From: Bacteroidales bacterium
GTDB taxonomy: Bacteria; Bacteroidota; Bacteroidia; Bacteroidales; P3
Reading direction: 5' to 3'
NCBI GenBank assembly: GCA_017555745.1
Contig: JAFZFU010000030.1
Location: 1-43,162, forward strand
Length of the DNA stretch: 43,162 nt
Shown here: one piece after another, positions 33,938 through 42,475 of the stretch
How positions within the stretch are numbered: the first letter of the stretch is position 1
Layout of the letters: each line of letters opens with the position of its first letter
Program-made: the position numbers and the translations under genes
Notes under the pieces: model-generated
Seen by the model: the letters and a program-made list of their open reading frames with translations, nothing else
Told to the model about the DNA's origin: nothing
Database searches by the model: none

Positions 33938-35104
33938 TTAATTTACCGACACTTGCCCATTCATTAGCAATGGCAACAGCTCGTCTCGTTGCTTAGTAAG
34001 ATTTGCAATTTCCAACTCGTTATTTATAACCCGATCGATCAAAGAACTCATATGTTCGCTGTATGCAACATCAAGATTAAAGTTTGGTTTTAATACTTTG
34101 TATATTTTTGCGGACTCCCAACTTAATACAGGTTGCTCTGACCCATATGAATGTCTAGTAGCAAACTCAATAAACATATCGTCATTAACAAGTTGATATG
34201 CATATCCTAACAGATCTTTACTATCTGGACTTAAAACGATAACGGTATCTCTTGTTATTCCATCAAATGCAGCAATACACACCTTATGGAAATAAACTCT
34301 TCTATTAGACAAGAGAATATTTTTCTTTTGAAAAGCACATAATCCACTAACAGCATTTTCAATTGGTGCGCATTCATTGAAACTCATTTTTTTTCTTGGC
34401 AACACTTCAATTGGCGCATATTTCGTATTTTCATTTACTGCACTTACAGGCACTCTGTCTGTAATAACATGGAGATAATCTGACAAGTCGCATACTTCCC
34501 AACCCTCTGGAATCTCACGATTCAACTTGTCATTCCAGACCATCTTTCCACCGCTTGACTTGTATGGCTTGCCCTCCTCATTCGGAAAGTCAAATTGCAC
34601 AAACCAGTAGTCGTAGAGTTGCTTTGCCATCGCCTCTAAATTATCATTTATCGCACGATTAAGGGCTATCTTCCGATCTAACAACGAGAGTACATCTGCA
34701 ACATCTTTTTGTTTGTTAACGTCATCTTGAAATGGGACTTTCATAGTATGAACGACTTTCCTATCTAGGGATGGTACTACACTGCTACTCTTTCCAAAAA
34801 TTTCGTCAAGGTGCAAATTCCTTAAAAAGTAAAAAAGGTATTTAGGATCATTACCCTTAAAATCCTTCACGAACAAAGATGTGTTATGAGCCCATACCGG
34901 TTGATCATAAAAATGTACTTTCCCGACACTGCCACTTCGACCGACAGTGATGCAAGGCATTTTACCACGAGCAACATTATGAGTTCCAATAATACCATTA
35001 GAACCAGCTACGAGGACATCGCCATCTTCCATCTGCGAAGAGGTAAGATCATATCCACGTTGTAATTCTAATATATCACCTATTTTATATTTCTTCAATT
35101 CCAT
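33938..35104 (-). CDS. hsdS: Type I restriction-modification specificity subunit HsdS
   Basis: A 388-residue DNA-recognition subunit with the classical two-TRD layout. TRD1 covers about 5-145 (begins YKIGDILELQRGYDLTSSQM), a central conserved helix about 150-190 (DRKIALNRAINDNLEAMAKQLY), TRD2 about 200-345 (begins PEGWEVCDLSDYL), and the distal helix about 350-388 (DRVINNELEIANLTKQRDELLPLL). One TRD binds each half of a bipartite target. No internal or partner hsdS fragment or inverted repeat pair was seen, so there is no sign of phase-variable shuffling here. It is the last gene of the operon, 2 bp after the 138-residue gene, and is followed by a strong terminator. Confidence 0.95.
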   Translation of the reverse strand: MELKKYKIGDILELQRGYDLTSSQMEDGDVLVAGSNGIIGTHNVARGKMPCITVGRSGSVGKVHFYDQPVWAHNTSLFVKDFKGNDPKYLFYFLRNLHLDEIFGKSSSVVPSLDRKVVHTMKVPFQDDVNKQKDVADVLSLLDRKIALNRAINDNLEAMAKQLYDYWFVQFDFPNEEGKPYKSSGGKMVWNDKLNREIPEGWEVCDLSDYLHVITDRVPVSAVNENTKYAPIEVLPRKKMSFNECAPIENAVSGLCAFQKKNILLSNRRVYFHKVCIAAFDGITRDTVIVLSPDSKDLLGYAYQLVNDDMFIEFATRHSYGSEQPVLSWESAKIYKVLKPNFNLDVAYSEHMSSLIDRVINNELEIANLTKQRDELLPLLMNGQVSVN

Positions 35105-35106
35105 AT

Positions 35107-35523
35107 CTATTTCGTTACCTTCTTTATATAATTGTCAATCAAGGCGAGATTAACCACCAGTTCCTTACGTTGGTGCAATAAAGCATCCAAGTACTCTTTC
35201 CTTTTAATTTGTCCCTCTATTGCTTCAATATCGTCAATTCGAGCCCCTCTACCGAAAAATGGATAATGCTCTGTTTCGAGATCCTCTTTAGCATCCTTTA
35301 TCCGTTTATCTAGTTCCGTCAGCTGACTTTGGCATTTTCGTTGAGCCTCTACAATATCAAGATTATTGGCAGCAATAAAAACATCCAGCAGATTATGAAT
35401 TGCATCAATTTGCTTTTGTGCATCCTTTGATGAACTGCGTGCAATACACAAAGCAACTATTATCGCAATCACACTAATTATCGGGCTTAGCAAAGTTGCC
35501 CATTGAATCATAATATCCATCAT
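35107..35523 (-). CDS. Small membrane-anchored coiled-coil protein in R-M operon
   Basis: A 138-residue protein of no recognised family. It has one N-terminal hydrophobic helix (about 8-28, LLSPIISVIAIIVALCIA) and then a long charged helical region (about 30-135) with heptad-like stretches, including EAQRKCQSQLTELDKRIKDA and IEGQIKRKEYLDALLHQ; a short break at YPFFGRGARID (about 88-98) may be a hinge. This is a membrane anchor with a cytosolic coiled coil. It ends 2 bp before hsdS and starts 9 bp after the 116-residue gene, so translation may be coupled. Similar small TM/coiled-coil genes can accompany R-M loci, but no function is known. Confidence 0.75.
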   Translation of the reverse strand: MMDIMIQWATLLSPIISVIAIIVALCIARSSSKDAQKQIDAIHNLLDVFIAANNLDIVEAQRKCQSQLTELDKRIKDAKEDLETEHYPFFGRGARIDDIEAIEGQIKRKEYLDALLHQRKELVVNLALIDNYIKKVTK

Positions 35524-35532
35524 AATTCCCTC

Positions 35533-35883
35533 TTATAAATCTTCATACAGTTCTTTATCCTCCTCAAGAAGATATTCGTATTTTGTACCCTTTAGGCTCT
35601 CCCTATCGTAGTGTCTGCGGTATTCTAAAATATAGAAAGCCACAGTTTCCGGATATGTGTAAAAATAAGCACGACATACTTTCTTGAAAAGCAACAGCAT
35701 TTTATCATTCCCCACAAAATCAAACATCCAAGTTAGAAGATTGTCCACCTCATCTTCTGTAGCCTTCCTGTTGCAAACGTCATTAACCAATGGTGTGTAT
35801 TCAATAACTGCACGTTCTTGAGTACTCGACAAAGTCTCCGCTAACTTTGATATCTTATCTTCTAATTCTCTTCTATTCTGCAT
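35533..35883 (-). CDS. 116-residue helical protein in R-M operon, unknown
   Basis: A 116-residue soluble protein of no recognised family. It is predicted largely helical (RRELEDKISKLAETLS, then a central KMLLLFKKVCRAYFYTYPETVAFYILEYRRHYD) and ends in a Glu/Asp/Leu-rich tail (YLLEEDKELYEDL). There is no signal peptide, membrane helix or nucleic-acid motif. It sits 20 bp after the DUF1016 nuclease gene and 9 bp before the membrane/coiled-coil gene. Its constant place in the unit, not its sequence, is the reason to regard it as part of the R-M system. Confidence 0.7.
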   Translation of the reverse strand: MQNRRELEDKISKLAETLSSTQERAVIEYTPLVNDVCNRKATEDEVDNLLTWMFDFVGNDKMLLLFKKVCRAYFYTYPETVAFYILEYRRHYDRESLKGTKYEYLLEEDKELYEDL

Positions 35884-35903
35884 ATCTATATGAACCTAAT
35901 ATA

Positions 35904-37088
35904 CTACAAAAGTTTTTTTAACTCCTCGATATCCGGCAAAGCATTTCTTAATTTTTCCGGCATTTCCTCGGATGTAGTATAGGTTGCAACACCCATAGGT
36001 TTATTGTAGTCTTGAATGACAAACTCAACATATTCTTTATTGGCCGACTTACATAGCACAATGCCTATAGATGGATTTTCGTGCTGTTTCTTCACTTTTG
36101 CATCAAGAATTGACAAGTAGCCCATCAGTTGACCAAGATAAGATGTCTTGAACTCTCCGGTTTGCAGTTCTACAACAACCATTGAATTCAATTCTCTATT
36201 AAAGAAAAGTAAATCGGGGAAATGCTCTACGCCATGTATTTCTAAGTGATATTGATTGCCAATAAAGGCGAAATCATTACCAAAAGTCATAATAAACTTC
36301 TTGATGTTTTCCACGATTTTCTGCTCGACCACCTTCTCGTCAACATCTGCCATATCACGTTCTCCTATTTCTTCAACATTGATAAAGTCGAGCAAATATT
36401 CATCTTTGAACATCATCACGGCTTTACGAGCCAAGGATGCATCTGATATTGTTTTGGGGAAGTTGCTTGGCATCTTATCACAATGCACATAATCCTCAGC
36501 TTTGATAAGAGATGTCAACTTATCAACTTGCAAGTGTTCTTCTGCGGTCTTATGTATATAATAATAACGAGCCTTTATATCCTTTGTTCCTTCAATAATT
36601 CGTATATGATGAGTAAACGGTACTCTGAAAAAGTCTTCTACGGGAAAATCATTAAGTTCTTGAATGTGCATAGCACCAACTTCTATAACATTTTCACCTC
36701 CTCCCAATTCGACAATTGCAATTGTCGAATTAGTTTCTTCTTCAGAATCGACATTTACGATTGTCGAATTAGAATCTGCAGTAGTATTAGCAGCATCAAG
36801 CATCGTCCAATTTTCGTAGAACTTACGCATGTTCTTCAAACTATTTGCAGAAAAGCCACGAAGTCCGGGAAGATCTTTACGTAACTTATCGCTAATGGTC
36901 TGCAAGGCGCTTGTTCCCCATACACCTTTACGGGTTTTGACAGATATAAATTTACCTATACCATAATATAATGCCAGTTGTACACGATTCACGCCCTTAG
37001 CAGCTTCATATTGGCTTTGTAATATGGCAGTCTTAATTGCTTCGGCGGCTTGATTATATTGGTTGGTCAGTGATTTGTTATTTTCCAT
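35904..37088 (-). CDS. DUF1016 (YhcG-like) PD-(D/E)xK nuclease in R-M operon
   Basis: A 394-residue protein with the layout of YhcG-type nucleases: an N-terminal helical domain (about 5-95, with KGVWGTSALQTISDKLRKDLPGLRGFS and NLKNMRKFYENW-like segments), a linker (about 100-135), and a C-terminal PD-(D/E)xK domain (about 235-375). In the latter, FPDLLFF carries the conserved Asp, but the next motif is VVVELQTGEFK, with Gln309 (codon CAA) where most DUF1016 proteins have the catalytic Lys (ELK or DLK). GQLMGYLSILD follows. The K-to-Q change could mean a reduced or altered nuclease. It lies 12 bp after hsdM and starts the accessory cassette. A perfect 26-bp palindrome lies in the linker codons. 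Confidence 0.92.
   Translation of the reverse strand: MENNKSLTNQYNQAAEAIKTAILQSQYEAAKGVNRVQLALYYGIGKFISVKTRKGVWGTSALQTISDKLRKDLPGLRGFSANSLKNMRKFYENWTMLDAANTTADSNSTIVNVDSEEETNSTIAIVELGGGENVIEVGAMHIQELNDFPVEDFFRVPFTHHIRIIEGTKDIKARYYYIHKTAEEHLQVDKLTSLIKAEDYVHCDKMPSNFPKTISDASLARKAVMMFKDEYLLDFINVEEIGERDMADVDEKVVEQKIVENIKKFIMTFGNDFAFIGNQYHLEIHGVEHFPDLLFFNRELNSMVVVELQTGEFKTSYLGQLMGYLSILDAKVKKQHENPSIGIVLCKSANKEYVEFVIQDYNKPMGVATYTTSEEMPEKLRNALPDIEELKKLL
36706..36731. repeat. 26-bp perfect palindrome inside the DUF1016 gene
   Basis: AATTCGACAATTG (36706-36718) is followed at once by its reverse complement (36719-36731). The right half plus 2 bases, ATTGTCGAATTAG, recurs at 36760-36772, exactly 39 bp (13 codons) later. 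It encodes part of the Ser/Asn/Thr/Ile linker, where the repeat NSTI appears twice. Confidence 0.9.
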
Positions 37089-37100
37089 ATCAATACAAAA

Positions 37101-38753
37101 TTAGCGAGTTACGTTATTAAAACCTAAACTATCCAATTGCTTCATTATCTCAGTCTCCAAGCGATGGCTTTCCTCAAATTGTTGTGTAAGGGTATTTTTA
37201 TATTCAGTCATGCGTTGATTGAATTCTTCCTCTGTAATATCTACATATTCAATCTTTATATCAAAGTATTGTCCTGCCGAAAGCGAATAGCCTTTCTCTT
37301 TTATATCATCGTAGGTTACAGCAACTGAGAAATCTTCTACAGCATCCTTATTCAAAAATGTAGCAACTATTCGTTCTATTTCATCATCTCTCAAACGTAC
37401 TTTTTTAAGGCCGTTGGCATCCTTGTATTCTTCACCCAATTTGCTTGCATCAATCAATATAACCTTTTCGGCAGAAGCGGACTTATCAAAGAACAGTACA
37501 CTTACATTTGTACCAGTATTTGCAAACACATTACTTGGCATCGAGATGCAACCACACACTATTTTTTTATCCACTATATTTTTCAAAATCTTGTGCTCGA
37601 TACCGCTTTTTGCTGTAATAAAACCTGTAGGAATAACTATAGCACCTTTACCTGTTTTCTTCAATGAATTGATAACATGCTGAATAAAGCAAGTGTATAT
37701 TGCCATCGATTCTTTTTTCTTTGCCGGAACTTTCGGCACACCTGCCCAAAAACGAGCCGGCATAGCCGCGATTTTTTCGCGTGTATCCGAGAAATCCATT
37801 TTAAAAGGGGGATTGCTTACCACAAAATCAAATTGGCGTAGCTGTTGACCATCGTCGCTCTTGTGATATGGAGTGGTAAGTGTATCACCTTGTATGGCAT
37901 TGTCCAACGATGATACAAGGCTATTTAGAATAAGATTTAGTTTCAACATCTTGTTTGACTTCTGCGATATATCTTGTGAGAATATAGTGCATTTGTCTTC
38001 ACTTATTTGATGAGCCAATGCCATCAGCAGAGTACCTGTTCCTGCCGATGGGTCGTAACATTCTACATTATGCAAATTAGAGTTATTGCCTACCAACAAT
38101 CGAGCCATAATAGAAGCTATGGCATGAGGAGTATAATATTCGGCATACTTTCCACCGCCGGCAGTGTTGTAGTCTTTTATTAGGTATTCGAATATATTCG
38201 AAAAGAAATCGTAGCTTTGAGCAAATGCTTCTTCAAACGAGAAATTTACCAACTTATCTATCAATGCTCGAGCAAAGTCGGCACGCATCGAACTGTCAGT
38301 TACATTATTGGTAAGACTTTCGAACAATTTTATAGAGGTGTTGCCGGTTGTTTTGGTCGAAAATATTTCGGCATTTTTATCGGCAATATCAGTCATAGTA
38401 TTATCGAATATTGAGTCGAAATCACCTTTTGATTGTTGATTCCAAAGATACGATATAAGATGATATGGCTCCAATATAGGTACATCGGGCGGTATTGCAC
38501 ATTGTAGCAACATGCGTTCGTTGTCTGAGAGTTCGGTATAAGCAGTTTCCCATTTCTCGGCATTATGCAGTTTCTGTGCTATATCGCTTTTGGCATTCTT
38601 GGCTTCGTAGCCAAATTTATCGTTTAGAAACTTATATAGAAACACCTGTGTTATAATCTTATATTCGTTACCATCGTTGCCCATACCGTATGCTTGGCAA
38701 GTGGCTTTAAGGGCATCTATAAGTTGTATGGTTTTTTCTTTTATTGTCGACAT
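37101..38753 (-). CDS. hsdM: Type I restriction-modification methyltransferase HsdM
   Basis: A 550-residue N6-adenine DNA methyltransferase. An N-terminal helical domain (HsdM_N, about 8-150) is followed by the catalytic domain with SAM motif DPSAGTGTLL near 233 and catalytic NPPF near 313. With HsdS it methylates the target for self-protection, and with HsdR it forms the restriction enzyme. It starts 18 bp after hsdR and ends 12 bp before the DUF1016 gene. The gene order R-M-(three genes)-S is a variant of the usual R-M-S or M-S-R. Confidence 0.97.
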   Translation of the reverse strand: MSTIKEKTIQLIDALKATCQAYGMGNDGNEYKIITQVFLYKFLNDKFGYEAKNAKSDIAQKLHNAEKWETAYTELSDNERMLLQCAIPPDVPILEPYHLISYLWNQQSKGDFDSIFDNTMTDIADKNAEIFSTKTTGNTSIKLFESLTNNVTDSSMRADFARALIDKLVNFSFEEAFAQSYDFFSNIFEYLIKDYNTAGGGKYAEYYTPHAIASIMARLLVGNNSNLHNVECYDPSAGTGTLLMALAHQISEDKCTIFSQDISQKSNKMLKLNLILNSLVSSLDNAIQGDTLTTPYHKSDDGQQLRQFDFVVSNPPFKMDFSDTREKIAAMPARFWAGVPKVPAKKKESMAIYTCFIQHVINSLKKTGKGAIVIPTGFITAKSGIEHKILKNIVDKKIVCGCISMPSNVFANTGTNVSVLFFDKSASAEKVILIDASKLGEEYKDANGLKKVRLRDDEIERIVATFLNKDAVEDFSVAVTYDDIKEKGYSLSAGQYFDIKIEYVDITEEEFNQRMTEYKNTLTQQFEESHRLETEIMKQLDSLGFNNVTR

Positions 38754-38771
38754 AACTATGTATTTATATCA

Positions 38772-41700
38772 TTAATTATATATGGCATTATACTGGTTTA
38801 TATATTGTTGCGATATTCTAGAGCAAATAAATTCATAATCGTCCATTTGAGGATCTATATTTACAATGGAATGTAAACAGTTACTTATAACAGTCAAAAC
38901 AGTTTTTTTGAAATACGCATCTTGTTTCAAAATATTGTTTCGGTCATACACTTTATTGTCTACGTCTTCTTTTATCATTTTCAGTATAACCATAATTTCG
39001 TGGTCTAGAAGCGAAAACATAGGTCGTTGGTTTTTCTCAACTCTTTTTTTGTTTTCTTCGCTTATTCGTTTGTGTACTCTTACAAATTTTTCGTCGCCGT
39101 TGTATTTCTTCATCAGTGCATTATTGCGACGCTGTATATCTTGCAGACGCTCTAATATTTCATCCATAGCTTTTGTTTCTTCGTTGAATTTGGCCACAGA
39201 ATCTATTACAAATCCGTGTTCTTTACATCTCATCATAAAAGCTTCTTTGAAGGGCATCAATTCGGGGTCACTATCATCGATATTATTTGTAAACAAATTT
39301 ATCACTTGCCTATATTTATCTTTCAGTTCATCGCCTCCCGAAATCAGTTTCATCTCTTCTTGTCCTATTTTTGCAAACGAGAATGTAATGTCTTTCATTG
39401 CCTCGTTTATAAGCATTTTTGTATCTTCGGCTGTTTCGATAGCTTCTTTTTGGTTTATTATATCTATTCGGTGTTTTACTTCAGATATCAACTGTGGCAA
39501 TTTTGATATCTCCAATTTAGCAAATTGTTCTTTCATATCATCATCGCCAAACGTACGCACCATATTTGCCATATCTTTAGCTGCAGTAAGTGCATGTTTT
39601 AGTTCAAGTAATACCGTTTTATCTTCTTTGGTAGAAATTTCGGATGAGAATTCTTCAACATTATCATACGAGTATTCAAACAAGGTTTGCTTTATTTGAG
39701 CCATTTGTTTCAAAATCTCATCTTTATCTTCTATTATTTGAGCAAATGTATCTGTAATTATTTCGCCGGATGTATCGTCGGCATCGTTGAATCGGCTTAG
39801 TTCTTTCAAATAAGCCTCGTTGGTTTCATCAAAATTACGCTTTATATCGGCAAAGTCTATCACGAAACCATACTTCATATCCTTATAAGGTCTGTTTACA
39901 CGAGTTATGGCTTGCAACAGATTGTGGTCTTTTAGTTTTCTACCAAAGTATAGTCGTTTCAGACGTGGAGCATCAAAACCTGTAAGCAACATATTGAATA
40001 CAATAAGAATATCAACAGTCATATTCTTCTTAAAATCCTTTACAATTTGCTTTCGTGTTTCTTTGTCGTCGGTATCGTGTAGTATAAGACCGGCTTTCAG
40101 TGGACGACACTTATTTTGGTATGAAATCACCGGTTCTGCTGCTAACATTGTTCCATCGGGCAATCTGAACATTTGAGGGTTGGGTTGATGTTTTTTCCAT
40201 TGTTCTTCAAAGTATTCATAAAGTTTTCGTGCCTGACTACTAGTTTCACAAATAACCATACCTCCCAAAGTGTCGTCGCCTTGAATTTTACGAAACTGCT
40301 TTAAGTCATCAACAATATATCTTCCCAATTCTTCTACATAGCTCGGGTGTTCTATAATGTCGGCTTTGTGTATATCCTTCTTTTGCACCAAAGTATTTAA
40401 AGAGTCGTAGACTTCCGATAAGCGTTCTTTGTATGATGTTTCGATATCTTCACGAATAATCTTTCGTGTGTATCCGTCGGCAATAGATTTGTCGTAGTAA
40501 TATGAGTGTAGGTAACCATTAAACACTTTCCACGAAGCACGCTCATCTTTCAGTAATGGTGTTCCCGTGAGTGCTATTTTTATGGAGTTGGTATCGGCAT
40601 CAAATAGGTTGGCAAGAAAACAACCTCCGGGTTTATATCCACGGTGGGCTTCGTCGAGGATAAATATACGTTGAAGATTGTTAGCATAATTGTTTATGCG
40701 TACTTTGTCTTTATCTTCGGCAAAACGTTGTATGTTCACCACCGTTATTTCGGCATGACCTGCAACACCTTGCATAGCCTGATTGTTGCGAAACTGTTCC
40801 ATCAGTTCAGCTTTTGTATTGGCAGTATTCACTACAAGACCTCGTGCTTCAAACTCTTCTGAAGCCTGTTCCAACAAGTCGAGGCGGTCTACTATAAAAT
40901 AGAACTTTGCTACTTTGTCTTGTTGTGCAAAGTAGTCGCTAAGCATATAGGTAAGATGATAGGATAGTGCTGTTTTGCCACTACCTTGTGTGTGCCACAC
41001 CACCCCCGATCTTACCCCTTCTGACAATTTTTGTCGTATGGCTAACGATGCAAATATTTGCTGATACCGCATAATATGCTTTTCATCCGTCGATTCTATT
41101 CTACCATCAACTTCTCGTTCCATCCTTACGTATGCTATACCATATTTAATTATGTATAACAACCGCTCAGGAGAGCACATTGATGTAAGTATCCTATTGG
41201 TAGGCGTATTTGTATTCAGATTGGTTTGATATTCTGTTGCAGTATGTATTACTTGACAGTTGTAATCGCTAAGTATCTTCTTTTCCAATTCTTTGTCAAT
41301 ATCACCATAAGGATATTCTCTGTAAAATGGAGCTATAGGTTGCTGACTATAGTTTTCTTCTCTAAAACAGTTAAACGGCACAGATTTACGCCCACCGGTG
41401 CAATAAAAAGCTCCTTGTATTGGAACAATAGTTGCAGAAGTATCGTATTCCATATTATTGGAAAATATCATCAATTGTGTGATATTGATAAATCTACGAA
41501 ACTTTTTATTTGGAAATCGCTCTTTATTCATTCGTTTGCTTTCGGCAAGCATGCCACCATGATTGTTTGGTTTTTTTACTTCTACAAAACAAAGAGGTAA
41601 GCCATTTACAAACAATGTAATGTCGGGGCGAAACTCATCATAACCGTTTTTACAAGTAAATTCGGCTGTAAAATGAAATGTATTGTTCAACGGATTATCA

Positions 41701-42002
41701 AAATCTATCAGCTTAGTTGGCGATACAGATTTCAGTCTATCGTAAAAACCTCGACCAAGATCGTCGTCGTTAAGCTCCTTCTTTATATCTTTAAGTATCT
41801 GCAAATAATTACCTTCGTATGTGGGATTTAATTTTTTAAATTGTTTTTCAAACACTTGTAATAGAATATTTGTATCACCGTCATAAATAATACCATTCAT
41901 ATCCTCATTAAGTTTACCAAAATATGAATACCCAATCCTAGTCAGATGAATCATTGACGGTATCTGTACTCGTGTTGCTTCATTAAATTTTATCCCTGCC
42001 AT
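38772..42002 (-). CDS. hsdR: Type I restriction endonuclease subunit HsdR
   Basis: A 1076-residue motor and nuclease subunit. The start MAGIKFNEATRVQIPS (ATG 42002) is chosen; an upstream in-frame TTG at 42014 lies inside the leader hairpin. The N-terminal nuclease has D127 and E141-x-K143 (PDITLF...FVEVKKP). The SF2 translocase has Walker A TQGSGKT near 337, DEAHRGYK near 449, TGTP near 480 and DILIVFNMLLTGFDAP near 645, with INRVTRPYK-type motif VI as ITRVNRPYKD. The C-terminal helical part (about 750-1076) joins the complex. First gene of the operon, with a full promoter and a hairpin in its leader. Confidence 0.97.
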   Translation of the reverse strand: MAGIKFNEATRVQIPSMIHLTRIGYSYFGKLNEDMNGIIYDGDTNILLQVFEKQFKKLNPTYEGNYLQILKDIKKELNDDDLGRGFYDRLKSVSPTKLIDFDNPLNNTFHFTAEFTCKNGYDEFRPDITLFVNGLPLCFVEVKKPNNHGGMLAESKRMNKERFPNKKFRRFINITQLMIFSNNMEYDTSATIVPIQGAFYCTGGRKSVPFNCFREENYSQQPIAPFYREYPYGDIDKELEKKILSDYNCQVIHTATEYQTNLNTNTPTNRILTSMCSPERLLYIIKYGIAYVRMEREVDGRIESTDEKHIMRYQQIFASLAIRQKLSEGVRSGVVWHTQGSGKTALSYHLTYMLSDYFAQQDKVAKFYFIVDRLDLLEQASEEFEARGLVVNTANTKAELMEQFRNNQAMQGVAGHAEITVVNIQRFAEDKDKVRINNYANNLQRIFILDEAHRGYKPGGCFLANLFDADTNSIKIALTGTPLLKDERASWKVFNGYLHSYYYDKSIADGYTRKIIREDIETSYKERLSEVYDSLNTLVQKKDIHKADIIEHPSYVEELGRYIVDDLKQFRKIQGDDTLGGMVICETSSQARKLYEYFEEQWKKHQPNPQMFRLPDGTMLAAEPVISYQNKCRPLKAGLILHDTDDKETRKQIVKDFKKNMTVDILIVFNMLLTGFDAPRLKRLYFGRKLKDHNLLQAITRVNRPYKDMKYGFVIDFADIKRNFDETNEAYLKELSRFNDADDTSGEIITDTFAQIIEDKDEILKQMAQIKQTLFEYSYDNVEEFSSEISTKEDKTVLLELKHALTAAKDMANMVRTFGDDDMKEQFAKLEISKLPQLISEVKHRIDIINQKEAIETAEDTKMLINEAMKDITFSFAKIGQEEMKLISGGDELKDKYRQVINLFTNNIDDSDPELMPFKEAFMMRCKEHGFVIDSVAKFNEETKAMDEILERLQDIQRRNNALMKKYNGDEKFVRVHKRISEENKKRVEKNQRPMFSLLDHEIMVILKMIKEDVDNKVYDRNNILKQDAYFKKTVLTVISNCLHSIVNIDPQMDDYEFICSRISQQYINQYNAIYN

Positions 42003-42008
42003 ATTCTG

Positions 42009-42039
42009 TTGCAAAATTTATCCTAAAAATATTTTGCAA
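42009..42039. promoter_or_regulatory. Inverted repeat in the leader of the R-M operon
   Basis: TTGCAAAAT (42009-42017) pairs with ATTTTGCAA (42031-42039), a 9-bp stem around 13 nt. It spans from the -7 box to 6 bp before the ATG. It could be an operator for a repressor or a leader hairpin that limits translation of hsdR. No regulator gene of the C-protein type is adjacent. Confidence 0.5.
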
Positions 42040-42068
42040 AGGTACGATTATTTTTTTAGACGCACAAA
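42037..42068 (-). promoter_or_regulatory. Promoter of the R-M operon
   Basis: On the minus strand TTTG (42068-42065), 20 nt, then TACCTTTG (42044-42037), a full consensus match. It is the only clear promoter found for the six genes to 33938. Confidence 0.85.
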
Positions 42069-42249
42069 AAAAAGTCAAAAAGATAACTATTTAAGCATAA
42101 ATTACACCAGATTTGTGAATAAAACTATGGCAGTTTCAGTGTAAAAGTGTGGTGGTTTTGGGTATGAAACTATGATGGAGGTATGCTTGAATAGGCTTTT
42201 CGATTCGGCTGAGTTAGGTATGATGACATGCCTAAGTTAACTATGCAGG

Positions 42250-42355
42250 AATTTTGAGTTAACTCAAAATTTTCTCCGAGTTAAGTCATCGTATTTGGCC
42301 GACTTAACTCAAAATATTTTTTGAGTTAAGTCAAAAACTTTTTTGCCTTAACTCA
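42250..42355. repeat. Array of GAGTTAAGTC-type palindromes, spacing 22-24 bp
   Basis: Five units of a 10-bp word occur at about 42256, 42278, 42301, 42323 and 42347 in alternating orientation (GAGTTAACTC, GAGTTAAGTC, GACTTAACTC, GAGTTAAGTC, CTTAACTC). The first is part of a perfect 22-bp palindrome (42250-42271). The third pairs with the second (10 bp, 13-nt loop) or with the fourth (14 bp, loop TATT), so several exclusive hairpins are possible. A weaker relative, CCTAAGTTAACT, lies at about 42231. It is non-coding and lies between the R-M promoter and the HU terminator. Confidence 0.88.
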
Positions 42356-42410
42356 TATTTTGTCTCAAAGATAAGTATTTTATTGTTTTTTTGTCCTATA
42401 TATACAATAA

Positions 42411-42438
42411 AGGCATCGACTACACATCATCGATGCCT
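42411..42438. terminator. Terminator of the HU-like gene
   Basis: AGGCATCGA (42411-42419) and TCGATGCCT (42430-42438) form a 9-bp stem with a 10-nt loop, 38 bp beyond the stop codon on the minus strand. On that strand it is followed by TTATTG. Confidence 0.7.
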
Positions 42439-42475
42439 CAAAAATGGTTATTTACAACCCATACGTTGGCAAAGT

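Noticed and set aside
33938..35104. Phase-variable hsdS shuffling locus
   Set aside because: Only one hsdS, no second specificity gene, no recombinase and no inverted repeats between TRDs were seen.
42003..42014. Alternative TTG start of HsdR
   Set aside because: It lies in the leader inverted repeat; the ATG at 42002 gives the normal N-terminus.
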